From: Chrysiogenia bacterium
GTDB lineage: Bacteria; JAGRBM01
Length of the DNA stretch: 13,069 bases
Assembly: GCA_020434085.1 (NCBI GenBank)
Contig: JAGRBM010000424.1
Coordinates: 1 to 13,069 of the forward strand
Reading direction: 5' to 3'
Of this stretch, positions 1 to 7,811 are shown one piece after another. Position 1 is the first letter of the stretch; each line of letters starts with the position of its first letter. Below the pieces are notes generated by a model that ran no database searches, had not been told where the DNA came from, and was given only the letters and a program-made list of their open reading frames with translations. Made by a program: the position numbers and the translations under genes.

Positions 1-1071
<1,071 letters not shown>

Positions 1072-1101
1072 TTTTGCAGGCGGGGCAGAGGAGCGAGCCC
1101 A

Positions 1102-1443
1102 ATGGCAGGCGCAGAAGAACTCAAGGGCGCGCGCCCGGAAAAGCGCGTCGAAGCAGAACCCTGGAGCCCGAACACCACGTACTGGGGTACCTTCGTGCTC
1201 GGCGTCGTTGCCGCTGTTGCCGGTGAGAGCGTCATCCGGCACCTGGGCATCTGGGCGAGTGCGGGCCTGGGGCTCGCGTTCCTCTTCTTCGTGGGCTTTC
1301 TCACCAGGTGGGCAGTGAGCCGCCTGCACGAGGGCGAGTACGAGGGCAAGGACAAGCGCCTGGCGCTGCACGAGGGCGCCGGCTTCTTCGGCGTCTTCGC
1401 CGGCCTGCTCGTCGGCGGGCTCAGCGTGGCGCTCCTGATCTAG
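1102..1443 (+). CDS. Small membrane protein of unknown function, downstream of acs
   Basis: This is a 113-residue protein I do not recognise. It has a charged N-terminal tail (residues 1-25), hydrophobic segments at about 27-43, 48-69 and 93-112, and a charged loop at about 74-90 rich in Glu, Lys and Arg. That suggests a three-helix inner-membrane protein. The ATG at 1102 is supported by a GAGGAG Shine-Dalgarno about 8 bases upstream, and by the stop of acs only 30 bp before it. A strong terminator lies 30 bp after its stop, so acs and this gene appear to end one transcript. It differs in order and topology from the DUF485 proteins that usually accompany the acetate permease ActP, and no permease follows. 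A role in acetate metabolism is therefore only suggested by position. Confidence 0.75.
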   Translation: MAGAEELKGARPEKRVEAEPWSPNTTYWGTFVLGVVAAVAGESVIRHLGIWASAGLGLAFLFFVGFLTRWAVSRLHEGEYEGKDKRLALHEGAGFFGVFAGLLVGGLSVALLI

Positions 1444-1473
1444 CGGCAAGCCCGGCGGAACGTAACAGTCATA

Positions 1474-1501
1474 AAAAGGCGGCCCATGCGGGCCGCCTTT
1501 T
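1474..1501 (+). terminator. Intrinsic terminator after acs and the small membrane gene
   Basis: A perfect 12-bp stem (1474-1485 with 1490-1501) closes a four-base ATGC loop. The core is GGCGGCCC/GGGCCGCC, flanked by AAAA on the left and TTTT on the right. The A/T symmetry could let it act in both directions, but only the plus strand has a gene running into it. Confidence 0.9.
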
Positions 1502-1536
1502 CCATGTTCCGCCGCGCACTTGCCCGTGCTAAACTT

Positions 1537-1588
1537 CTACCCGGTTCGGCAACCTTGCGTCGCGGTCACCCGGCACCCAGCCGGGTAG
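1537..1588 (+). promoter_or_regulatory. Possible structured 5' leader with competing hairpins
   Basis: Upstream of the 1641 gene, ACCCGGC (1568-1574) and GCCGGGT (1580-1586) form a 7-bp hairpin with a five-base loop. The right arm plus two more bases (CCGGGTAG, 1581-1588) is also exactly complementary to CTACCCGG at 1537-1544. The two pairings exclude each other, as in attenuator-like leaders. No T-run follows and it matches no riboswitch class I know, so a regulatory role is speculative. Confidence 0.25.
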
Positions 1589-1640
1589 GGGAACCGAGCG
1601 AGAAGCCACAAATTACATTTTGCATCAGGGGACGCTCGGA

Positions 1641-3386
1641 ATGAGAAGACCGGAACGGCGCACGAGTGCGCGTGCAATGACGCGGATGCTTGCAGTGGCA
1701 TTGACGATATTCTCGGCGCAGGCCTGCGCCACCTATGAAACCAGCATCCGCAGCGGCAGCACCAAGACCAGCCGCGAGGTGATCGCGCCGAAGATTACCC
1801 GCGATTCCTACGAGTTCGATATCTCCCGGAATGTGGTCTACGGCGGCACGACTATCACGGACATCACCCTCACGCTCAAGGAGAACATGCGCGGCCCCAT
1901 GGAGGACGTGAAGACCTGGGAGTGGCGCTGCGTCCAGACCGAGTGGAATCCGGGATTGCCCCTTCTTGGCGTAGCAGGTGCTGCGCTCACACCCGCCTTC
2001 ATGCTGATCGAGGCGATGGAGGGCGGAAAATCCATCATCGGTGACATGTGGGACACGATTTTTTCCGGACACCAGCAGGGAGCGAGCACGCAGGGGCCCT
2101 GGATCATCGGAAAGGACACGACCCAGGACGTCCCCGCTACGACCGGGGGCTGCAAGCTCGGCGATCCGCGCCACGTCACTCCCACCGACGAGATCTGGCG
2201 CACGACCCGTCCGGCCTCGGGCGAGAAGATTCTGATCGAAGTGAGCGCAAAGCCTGAAGGAATTCTCGATGCGAGCGCCGTGGCGAAGGAACTCTCCACC
2301 AACGCGAGCGGCGAGGCGAAGTTCTCCATGGTGGAACTCTACAAGGCCATGAAGGGCCCGCCCTCGGAAGTGCGGATCCTCTTCAAGCCTGCGAATGCGC
2401 CCGAGCTTGCCAAGCTCCGCGTGGACGATGGCAGCTCGCCCACGACCCTCTATGGCGTCGTGCAGGAGATCAAGTTCCAGGAACGCGAGCGCAGCTTCGA
2501 GAAAACCCACGAGGAGTCCCTCAAGGAACTGCTCAGTCTCAAGCAGACCTACGAAAAAGAACTCAAGCGCGGTGAGTTCGAGGGGCGGGTTGCCTACAAC
2601 GACCGCATTGCCGAAGTGCGCCGCCAGAACCTCGCCAACATCGACAACCTCTCCCAGAACCTGCGCAGCACGGTTCGGCTGGGCACTTACGACCCCGATG
2701 CTTTTATCTTCCCGCTGGAGTTCAGCAGCGACCTTTCGCCGATTGCGAAAAACCGCAAGTACGTGGCCAAGGTGCCGCTGCAGGTCGCCAAGCAGGTCAA
2801 GGAAGACCAGAGCGAGTTCCGTTTCCGGCCTTTTGTCGATTCAAACTCCGCCCTTGAAGTGGCGATTGCCGGTGGTGTGATCGAGAACCGTCGCACGGGA
2901 GAGAGCTACGAAGTCTCCTGGTATGCAGAAGGCGGCAAGCTTCCCCAGCGCATGGCGAGCATGAAACTTGGTAGTGGCACGCCCCAGGGCGTGGCGATCT
3001 ATCCGTTCCGTGCCAGCGGCGGGGCTGAGGAAGCCTTCGCCGAGGCGATCACTTCGCTCTTTGGAACGAGCCTCTCGGGCCAGTCCAAGTGCGTGCGCAT
3101 CGTGGGCGAGGACGTGATCGAGGATCTGGCCAAGCAGATGGCCCTCGAACAGCAGTGCGGCACCGAGTCCTGCCAGATCGACTTGGCCTCGGCGGCCAAG
3201 GCGGAGTTCATGATCCGCGGCGACCTAACCAAGCTCAACAAAAAGTATTACCTGACGGCCACGCTCATCGACCTGGCGACCAAGGAAACCCTTGGCTCCA
3301 ACAAGGTGGAATCGAGCGAAGCGCAGATCGCCGAGAAGGCCGACCAGCTCGCCAGTGCGATCTCGGGAACGATCGGCTGTAAGTAG
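1641..3386 (+). CDS. Exported (probable lipoprotein) with coiled coil and TolB/CsgG-like C-terminal domain
   Basis: The protein has 581 residues. It starts with an Arg-rich n-region, a hydrophobic stretch (MLAVALTIF) and SAQAC, so Cys29 may be lipidated, although the lipobox is weak. Residues about 50-270 form an unrecognised region with one hydrophobic stretch at about 104-125. Residues about 276-340 are rich in Glu, Lys, Gln and Leu and look like a coiled coil. The last ~130 residues begin VAIYPF and resemble TolB-N/CsgG-like domains of Deltaproteobacteria, including a C-x4-C motif (Cys506, Cys511), Cys484 and a terminal Cys580-Lys. The same domain ends the proteins at 10944-12068 and 12678-13069. 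The ATG at 1641 was preferred over TTG at 1620 because AGGGGA lies about 9 bases upstream; ATGs at 1677 and 1686 lack such a site. Family members act at the cell envelope, but the exact role here is unknown. Confidence 0.85.
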   Translation: MRRPERRTSARAMTRMLAVALTIFSAQACATYETSIRSGSTKTSREVIAPKITRDSYEFDISRNVVYGGTTITDITLTLKENMRGPMEDVKTWEWRCVQTEWNPGLPLLGVAGAALTPAFMLIEAMEGGKSIIGDMWDTIFSGHQQGASTQGPWIIGKDTTQDVPATTGGCKLGDPRHVTPTDEIWRTTRPASGEKILIEVSAKPEGILDASAVAKELSTNASGEAKFSMVELYKAMKGPPSEVRILFKPANAPELAKLRVDDGSSPTTLYGVVQEIKFQERERSFEKTHEESLKELLSLKQTYEKELKRGEFEGRVAYNDRIAEVRRQNLANIDNLSQNLRSTVRLGTYDPDAFIFPLEFSSDLSPIAKNRKYVAKVPLQVAKQVKEDQSEFRFRPFVDSNSALEVAIAGGVIENRRTGESYEVSWYAEGGKLPQRMASMKLGSGTPQGVAIYPFRASGGAEEAFAEAITSLFGTSLSGQSKCVRIVGEDVIEDLAKQMALEQQCGTESCQIDLASAAKAEFMIRGDLTKLNKKYYLTATLIDLATKETLGSNKVESSEAQIAEKADQLASAISGTIGCK

Positions 3387-3410
3387 CGATCAACCTATGG
3401 AACACGACAG

Positions 3411-3450
3411 GGCGGCCCCCTCCGAACCGGAGCGGGTCGCTCTTTGTCTT
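3411..3450 (+). terminator. Probable intrinsic terminator after the 581-residue envelope gene
   Basis: Bases 3411-3424 and 3428-3441 pair over about 14 positions, with one C-C mismatch and two G-T wobbles, around an AAC loop. CTTTGTCTTT follows. It sits 24 bp after the stop of the upstream gene and before dodecin, the expected place for a terminator. Confidence 0.6.
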
Positions 3451-3546
3451 TGGCGTCGGGACATCCCTTGGGGCCCGGGGCGTTGTATGGTAGCCCTGAT
3501 AAGGACATGCCAGGCAGATGCTGCGTTCGCAGCGGAAAGGATTCCA

Positions 3547-3759
3547 ATGAGCGAACACGTCTACAAACACATTGAGGTAACCGGCTCCTCGCCCAAGAGC
3601 ATCGAGGCCGCCATCGAGCGCGCGCTGGACGTTGCGTCCAAGAGCGTCAAGAACATGCGCTGGTTCGAGGTGACCGAAACCCGCGGGCACATCGTCGACC
3701 AGAAGGTCGGCCACTACCAGGTTACGCTGAAGATCGGGTTCACGATCGAAGGCAGCTGA
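3547..3759 (+). CDS. Dodecin, flavin-binding storage protein
   Basis: Dodecins are ~70-residue proteins that form hollow dodecamers and bind flavins such as FMN or riboflavin in stacked pairs, storing and protecting them in the cytoplasm. This 70-residue protein matches bacterial dodecins along its whole length. It opens SEHVYKHIEVTGSSPKSIE (strand 1 and start of the helix) and continues with NMRWFEV, carrying the flavin-stacking Trp39, then ETRGHI with Arg46 and GHYQVTLKIGF with Gln58. The ATG at 3547 has GGAAAGG six bases upstream; an upstream in-frame extension from 3292 has no domain similarity and overlaps the previous gene. It is monocistronic, with hairpin terminators on both sides. 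Confidence 0.96.
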   Translation: MSEHVYKHIEVTGSSPKSIEAAIERALDVASKSVKNMRWFEVTETRGHIVDQKVGHYQVTLKIGFTIEGS

Positions 3760-3779
3760 CGCAAATTGAGACGATTGTT

Positions 3780-3818
3780 GCGGCTCCCCCCGGATGCGGG
3801 TGGGAGCCGCTTTTCTTT
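3780..3818 (+). terminator. Intrinsic terminator after dodecin
   Basis: GCGGCTCCC (3780-3788) pairs perfectly with GGGAGCCGC (3802-3810). Three further C-G pairs are possible inside past a bulged T, and TTTTCTTT (3811-3818) follows. It begins 21 bp after the dodecin stop. Confidence 0.85.
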
Positions 3819-3852
3819 GGGATCCGCGAACGCGAAAAAAACGCACCGATTG

Positions 3853-3894
3853 CTTGTCAAATCGGACAAGTTCGGTTGCGCCCGGGCGCAACCG
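3853..3894. promoter_or_regulatory. Two adjacent inverted repeats upstream of the TRL-like gene
   Basis: CTTGTC (3853-3858) and GACAAG (3865-3870) form an interrupted dyad with a six-base spacer. Two bases further on, 3873-3894 is a perfect 22-bp palindrome whose core is GCGCCCGGGCGC. Both lie 87-128 bp upstream of the TRL-like ATG and just after the dodecin terminator, where a promoter and operators would be expected. No T-run follows, so the palindrome is more likely a protein-binding dyad or RNA hairpin than a terminator. The binding partner is unknown. Confidence 0.4.
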
Positions 3895-3980
3895 GCAGTA
3901 CGATGCGCCAATCAAAACAATCCCGAAAGGGCGAAATCCCGGCCGAGGCAATTTTGGGTCAGGGACGGAGGAGGACTCGT

Positions 3981-4301
3981 ATGAAGATTGGAAAGCTCAA
4001 GTATCTGGTGATCGCGGCTGTCGCGACGACATTCATGGGTTGCGCGGCCGGTGTCGCGCCGGTCAACGGCGGTTGGTACACCAACGTGCATGGCCCGGTG
4101 ACGGCCACCACCAACACGGCCGGTGCCAAGAGCGGCAAGGCCTGCGCCACGAGCATCCTGGGCGTCGTCGCGACCGGCGACGCGTCCATCGAGGAAGCCA
4201 AGAAGGCCGGCGGCATCACCAAGGTGACGAACGTCGACTACCACACCACCTCGGTGCTGGGTCTGTTCGCGGAGTTCTGCACCATCGCCCACGGCGAATA
4301 A
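3981..4301 (+). CDS. TRL-like family lipoprotein
   Basis: This 106-residue protein belongs, by pattern, to the TRL-like family of small bacterial lipoproteins of unknown function. Signs are a signal peptide with the lipobox FMGC (lipidated Cys21), then GGWYTNVHGPV, then GKACATSILGVVATGDASIE, and a closing EFCTIAHGE with Cys100. Cys55 and Cys100 could form a disulfide in the periplasm; that pairing is inferred. The ATG at 3981 is preceded by GGAGGAGG with good spacing, and the signal peptide begins there, so a longer in-frame start at 3876 is rejected. It is a single-gene unit with tandem dyads upstream and a strong terminator downstream. The family name refers to a tRNA-linked locus described elsewhere, but no tRNA is seen here. 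Confidence 0.88.
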   Translation: MKIGKLKYLVIAAVATTFMGCAAGVAPVNGGWYTNVHGPVTATTNTAGAKSGKACATSILGVVATGDASIEEAKKAGGITKVTNVDYHTTSVLGLFAEFCTIAHGE

Positions 4302-4320
4302 TTGCAGTAATTCGATTCCA

Positions 4321-4352
4321 AAAAAGGGCGGCCCTTTCGGGCCGCCCTTTTT
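4321..4352. terminator. Bidirectional intrinsic terminator between convergent genes
   Basis: A perfect 14-bp stem (4321-4334 with 4339-4352) closes a TTTC loop, with AAAAA at the left base and TTTTT at the right. It lies 19 bp past the TRL-like stop on the plus strand and 23 bp past the SDR stop on the minus strand. Its symmetry serves both convergent transcripts. Confidence 0.92.
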
Positions 4353-4375
4353 CTTTGCGCTGAATCTTGTGAGGC

Positions 4376-5290
4376 CTAGAAGAGCGGCTCGTAGCTGAGC
4401 ACCCCGCCGCTCGTCGTGAGCGGCGAGAAGTCTCCGGCGAAGGCCTCGGGCATGATGTCGGCCACGTCCTGGGGGCTCCATCCGCCGTTCTTGTGGAGGC
4501 TGCGAACCGGGCGCGGCAGGCTGAAGAGAATGATCTCGTTGCCGCGCACGCAGAAGACCTGGCCGGTAATCTTGCGCTCGCCGGCATCATCGCTTCCCAG
4601 GTAACAGCACAGCGGGGCGATCTGCTTGGGGTCCATCTTCTTGAGGTTTTCAAGGCGCTTGTTGTCGGGATCGTCGCCGCCGGGAATCGACTGGGTAAGG
4701 CGCGTCCACGCAAAGGGCGCCACGCAGTTGACGCGCACGCCGAACTTCTCCATGTCCAGGGCCGCGTTGCGTGAAAAACCGACGATGCCCAGCTTGGCCG
4801 CGCCGTAGTTGGTCTGGCCGTAATTGCCGAGAAGCCCCGAGGTGCTGGTGAAGTTGATCACCGAGCCCCCGCCCTGGTCGCGGAAGGTCTGCACCGCCGC
4901 GCGGGTCGTGTTGAAGGTGCCCTTGAGGTGCACCGCGATGACGGCGTCCCATTCCTCTTCGGTCATGCGGTGAAAGATGCGGTCGCGCAGGATGCCCGCG
5001 TTGTTCACCACGATGTCGAGACGACCGAACTCATCGACGGCCTGGCGTACCATTTCATTGGCATCGTCAAAGCTCGCGACGCTGCCATAGTTCGAAGCGG
5101 CCTTGCCGCCCTTGGCCTTGATCTCGTCGACCACCTGGTCGGCGAGCTTGGTTTCCTTGCCCTCGCCGCCGATGTCGGCTCCCAGATCGTTGACGATCAC
5201 GGCCGCGCCCTGCTCGGCCATCATGAGGGCGATTTCCTTGCCGATTCCCCGGCCCGAGCCGGTGATGATTGCTACCTTGCCTTTGAGCAT
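4376..5290 (-). CDS. SDR family NAD(P)-dependent oxidoreductase, MFE-2/HSD17B4-like
   Basis: This short-chain dehydrogenase (304 residues) probably oxidises a 3-hydroxyacyl-CoA to the 3-oxo form, or performs the reverse reaction. The nucleotide-binding motif TGSGRGIG is at 10-17, VNDLG with Asp35 suggests NAD preference, and NNAG is at 96-99. Ser149, Tyr162 and Lys166 (NYGAAK) are the catalytic residues. AVHLKGTF carries His121 where many SDRs have Asn; this and NYGQTNYGAAKLG resemble the dehydrogenase part of multifunctional enzyme type 2. A C-terminal extension of about 50 residues (RGNEIILFSLPRPVRS onward) is typical of this ~300-residue subclass. AGGAGAG precedes the ATG. It is the last gene of a minus-strand group, 87 bp after the membrane gene. 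The substrate is unknown; a CoA thioester is likely from family and neighbours. Confidence 0.9.
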   Translation of the reverse strand: MLKGKVAIITGSGRGIGKEIALMMAEQGAAVIVNDLGADIGGEGKETKLADQVVDEIKAKGGKAASNYGSVASFDDANEMVRQAVDEFGRLDIVVNNAGILRDRIFHRMTEEEWDAVIAVHLKGTFNTTRAAVQTFRDQGGGSVINFTSTSGLLGNYGQTNYGAAKLGIVGFSRNAALDMEKFGVRVNCVAPFAWTRLTQSIPGGDDPDNKRLENLKKMDPKQIAPLCCYLGSDDAGERKITGQVFCVRGNEIILFSLPRPVRSLHKNGGWSPQDVADIMPEAFAGDFSPLTTSGGVLSYEPLF

Positions 5291-5377
5291 GTTTCTCTCC
5301 TGCGAAAAGTGTCAGCGCGGAAACGCGCGCGGTAGGCGGGGCGGAAAAACGCCCCCGGCGCGGGCCGTCGCTGCGGA

Positions 5378-6793
5378 TTACGTGCGCGTGCCTTCGTACC
5401 TGATTCCCGGGGCGCCCGCAAGACGCTCCCAGAGCAGCGCGCCCTCGATGCCCATTCCCGCCAGCAGCATCAGCCGGTGCAGGGCCAGCGCGGCAGCGGG
5501 CGCGATCTCCAGCAGGCGGTGCTGGATCTGTTCGGCATTTCCCGCAAGGCCCGGCGCCAGCGCGCACAGCGGCACGTAGAGCAGGCAGGGGGCAAGCAAT
5601 AGCCAGCGCGAGAGCGCAGACGGGCGCCGCTCCCCTTTGGGGATGAGCGCAAGCGCCGCGCACCCGAAGAAGAGCGCCCAGGCGATGAGGCTCGCATTGC
5701 CGGGATGGAGCATGAGCTCGCGCCCGAATTCCAGCGCGCCGGCCGGGCCGTGCCAGAGACCGCCGAGCTCGGCGGTGACGGGCAGCAGCCGCGGCGCGAT
5801 GCCCGGGAATGCCAGTTCTGCCGCGCCCACGGCGGCAAGCGGCAGGGCAATGAGCGCGCTGCCCGCCCACAGGGGCGCGGCGCGCGCGCCGCTTTGGATC
5901 GAGACGAGCGCGCTCAGCGGCAGCAACAGCGCCCATGATTGCTTTCCAAGAAAGGGCGCCGCGCACGCGAGCAACGCGGCCAGCAGGTAGCGCCGCGCGC
6001 CGGAGTCTTCCTCATCCTTCCCTTTTTCAACGAGCAGCAGCAGGCAGGCATAAAGCGCGGCGAGCAGCGGGCTCGCCCCGCCCGAGGCGGCGCCAGCCTG
6101 CGCATCGGCAAGTTGTCCCGGAAGCAGCGCGACGAGTGCAATGAGGAAGATCCCGCCCTCGACCGGGCGGCGGCGGGTTTCCATCCAGAGAATCCACAGC
6201 GCGCACAGATAACCCGAGAGCGAAGCCAGCGAGAGCAGGCGCTCGTCGAAGCCCCCGGCGGCGCGGCCCATGAGCCCTGCAAGGGCCGATGCAAGCGGCG
6301 ATTCGGGCACGGCGGGGAGCAGGTCATTGGCGCCGCGCATCGCCCACGCTCCGGTGGAGAGAACCTTGGCGGCAAAGACCACCTCGATGCGGCTGGTGTT
6401 CGCCGCCAGCGGCACGCGCAGCGCCAGCACGACGGTGATGCCCAGCAACACGAAGATCGCCAGCGCGGCGAGAACTTCAGCCGGGTAACGCCTTCCCGGC
6501 GGCGCCGGGGGCAGGGCGCGCGCGCCAAGCAGGTGCGCGCGCAGACCGAAGACCAGGCCGGTCAGCAGCGCCAGCAGCAGCCAGGGAACCATCGCGCCTG
6601 CTGCGCCGGGGAGCGCGAAGAGCAGGGGGGCGGTGACGGTGCCTGAGACAAAGAGCCCCAGCGCCGGTGCCAGCGCCGCGCCGCGCGAGCGCGCGCCCGC
6701 CCAGTGGGCAAGGGCCAGCCCGGCAAGCGGCGTCAGCGTGAGCGCGCCGCCAAGCCACAGCACAAGGCGCAGCACGAAGAGCCACTCGCTCAC
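5378..6793 (-). CDS. Multi-pass inner-membrane protein, possibly GT-C-like
   Basis: This 471-residue protein has about 11-12 hydrophobic segments (for example 5-31, 40-62, 106-127, 213-229, 268-300, 306-328, 366-386, 396-414, 430-455) and a larger loop at about 128-185. The loop layout (AAKVLSTGAWAM, then a Pro-rich stretch before a new helix, and later LGKQSWALLLPLSAL) recalls polyprenyl-phosphate-sugar glycosyltransferases of the GT-C fold. The acidic residue expected early in the first loop is not evident, so this is only a resemblance. The start is the GTG at 6793, whose GTGA overlaps the TGA of the upstream gene, with GGAGG just before it; this implies translational coupling. A longer reading from 6955 would run through the neighbour and is rejected. 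Confidence 0.75.
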   Translation of the reverse strand: MSEWLFVLRLVLWLGGALTLTPLAGLALAHWAGARSRGAALAPALGLFVSGTVTAPLLFALPGAAGAMVPWLLLALLTGLVFGLRAHLLGARALPPAPPGRRYPAEVLAALAIFVLLGITVVLALRVPLAANTSRIEVVFAAKVLSTGAWAMRGANDLLPAVPESPLASALAGLMGRAAGGFDERLLSLASLSGYLCALWILWMETRRRPVEGGIFLIALVALLPGQLADAQAGAASGGASPLLAALYACLLLLVEKGKDEEDSGARRYLLAALLACAAPFLGKQSWALLLPLSALVSIQSGARAAPLWAGSALIALPLAAVGAAELAFPGIAPRLLPVTAELGGLWHGPAGALEFGRELMLHPGNASLIAWALFFGCAALALIPKGERRPSALSRWLLLAPCLLYVPLCALAPGLAGNAEQIQHRLLEIAPAAALALHRLMLLAGMGIEGALLWERLAGAPGIRYEGTRT

Positions 6794-7521
6794 CGCTGCG
6801 CCTCCACCTGCCGGGAAAAGCCCGGCCAGTAATCGGGAATCGGCGCGCCCGGGTCGCGCCAGGAATAGGCATCGCCGCGATCGCACTGATAGATGATCGC
6901 ATCGAGCTGCGCGGCGCTCTGACCATCGAGGCCCGCTTCGCAGTCTTTGAGCCACAGTCGCTCGGTGCGCCGGGGGTAGAGCTCGTAGGCAAGGATCTCG
7001 CTCTCAAGGAGGTCCTGGTAATCGGATTCGCCCACCTGCACCGCCAGGGCAACGGGCCCGCTGCCCGCCGGCGCATCGCGCAGAAGCCTAGGAATGTTGA
7101 GCCGCAGGCTGCGCGATTCGTGGATCGCCATGCGGCGCGCCTCGAAGCTGCCCGCGCCGAGCGTCTGGTCCCAGGAGAGCAGCAGCGTGCTCACCGGCAG
7201 CGCCGCCACTCCGACGAGCGCGCCCACCGTGACGCCAATCCGCAGGAGCTGGCGCGCCCCCGCGCCCGGCCGGGCGTCCTTGCCGACTTCTTCACCAAAG
7301 GACGCGGGAAAGGCCCAGCCCACAAAGGAAGTACGCCGCAGGGTGAAGATCGTATAGGAAAGCCCGCTCAGCACGCTGAGCGCAAAGCCCACATAGGCCA
7401 GCGCCGCCTCGATCTCCGAGGTCGCCATCATCTGGTCGCGCCGCGCCCCCAGCCACACCCAGGGGATGAAACAGAAGATGCTCAGGCTTAAAAGCCAGAT
7501 GTTGGTCAGGAGGGCGCGCAT
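6790..7521 (-). CDS. Membrane protein with C-terminal soluble domain, unknown function
   Basis: This 243-residue protein has three predicted membrane helices (about 7-26, 39-61 and 92-117). A soluble C-terminal half of ~125 residues contains LAYELYPRRTERLW and two cysteines (CEAGL, YQCDRGDAY). I do not recognise a named family. A Tyr-x-Leu-Tyr-Pro-Arg-Arg type motif recalls proteins encoded next to GT-C-like membrane proteins, a weak link to surface glycan work. It is the first gene of the minus-strand group; its stop overlaps the next start (GTGA), so the two membrane proteins probably act together. The ATG at 7521 has no strong Shine-Dalgarno. Its upstream region contains the hexanucleotide repeat and palindromic element. 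Confidence 0.72.
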   Translation of the reverse strand: MRALLTNIWLLSLSIFCFIPWVWLGARRDQMMATSEIEAALAYVGFALSVLSGLSYTIFTLRRTSFVGWAFPASFGEEVGKDARPGAGARQLLRIGVTVGALVGVAALPVSTLLLSWDQTLGAGSFEARRMAIHESRSLRLNIPRLLRDAPAGSGPVALAVQVGESDYQDLLESEILAYELYPRRTERLWLKDCEAGLDGQSAAQLDAIIYQCDRGDAYSWRDPGAPIPDYWPGFSRQVEAQR

Positions 7522-7578
7522 GGTGTGGGGAAGTGTAGCTGGAAGGGGATTGACATTCGAGCGGCACTGGAGGGGATT

Positions 7579-7634
7579 CGTCCACGTCCACGTCCACGTC
7601 CACGTCCACGTCCACGTCCACGTCCACGTCCACG
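7579..7634. repeat. Hexanucleotide tandem repeat (CGTCCA)9.3
   Basis: Nine perfect copies of CGTCCA plus two bases form a 56-bp array with no mismatches. It lies 57 bp upstream of the divergent membrane gene and 307 bp upstream of the HMGCS-like/DUF35 gene. Read in any frame it gives two-residue repeats (Val-His, Val-Asp or Arg-Pro), but no gene around it is credible, so it is intergenic. TTCGTCCACG at its left edge (7577-7586) recurs inverted as CGTGGACGAA at 7660-7669. Confidence 0.95.
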
Positions 7635-7672
7635 GACGCTTCGCGTCTTCATTGTTTGTCGTGGACGAAATT

Positions 7673-7811
7673 CCCTGCTCCCCCTTCGGGGGAGCTGTCG
7701 CCGCAAGTGACTGAGGGGGTTGCGCAGACGGCGATCAGCTTTGCAGCGTGCTGGTACCAGCACCCCCTCAGCCCGGCGTTGCCGGACAGCTCCCCCGAAG
7801 GGGGAGCAGGG
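7673..7811. repeat. Palindromic interspersed element, copy 1 (139 bp, perfect 27-bp terminal inverted repeats)
   Basis: Bases 7673-7699 and 7785-7811 are perfect inverted copies of each other over 27 bp, and each is itself a hairpin (GCTCCCCC-TTC-GGGGGAGC). Next to each outer hairpin is a second one: GTCGC/GTGAC around CGCAA on the left and CCGGC/GCCGG around GTT on the right. CTGAGGGGG (7711-7719) pairs with CCCCCTCAG inside the right half, and the centre is a perfect 16-bp palindrome, GTGCTGGTACCAGCAC (7748-7763). It encodes nothing credible. Related copies are at 10650-10797 and 12078-12224. Confidence 0.93.

Noticed and set aside
1568-1605. CCGGGTAGGGGAACCGA before the envelope gene as the 3' part of a GEMM-type riboswitch
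   Set aside because: The 5' half of the motif (the GGGCAAACC-like strand and the tetraloop receptor) is not found upstream.
1566-2510. A 314-codon minus-strand frame opposite the coiled-coil envelope gene
   Set aside because: The plus-strand gene has a Shine-Dalgarno, signal peptide and a domain shared with two other proteins. The minus frame has none of these.
3903-3960. GAAAGGGCGAAATCCCGG upstream of the TRL-like gene as a possible c-di-GMP (GEMM) riboswitch
   Set aside because: The short match lacks the paired stems, receptor and downstream GC-rich half of that class. The region is better described by the two dyads just upstream.
5325-5365. A GGGGC/GCCCC hairpin between the membrane gene and the SDR as a terminator
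   Set aside because: The stem is about five base pairs with an A/T run inside the loop rather than after the stem, so it does not support transcription termination on either strand.
7506-7763. Open frames through the hexanucleotide array giving Val-His, Val-Asp or Arg-Gly/Arg-Pro dipeptide repeats
   Set aside because: Any frame through a six-base repeat without stops gives such products. None has a ribosome binding site, a conserved domain or codon use like the neighbouring genes, and they run into the palindromic element.
7673-7811. Element 1 as a CRISPR array or an insertion sequence
   Set aside because: There is no repeated spacer layout, and 139 bp cannot encode a transposase. The perfect terminal inverted repeats fit a non-autonomous element instead.
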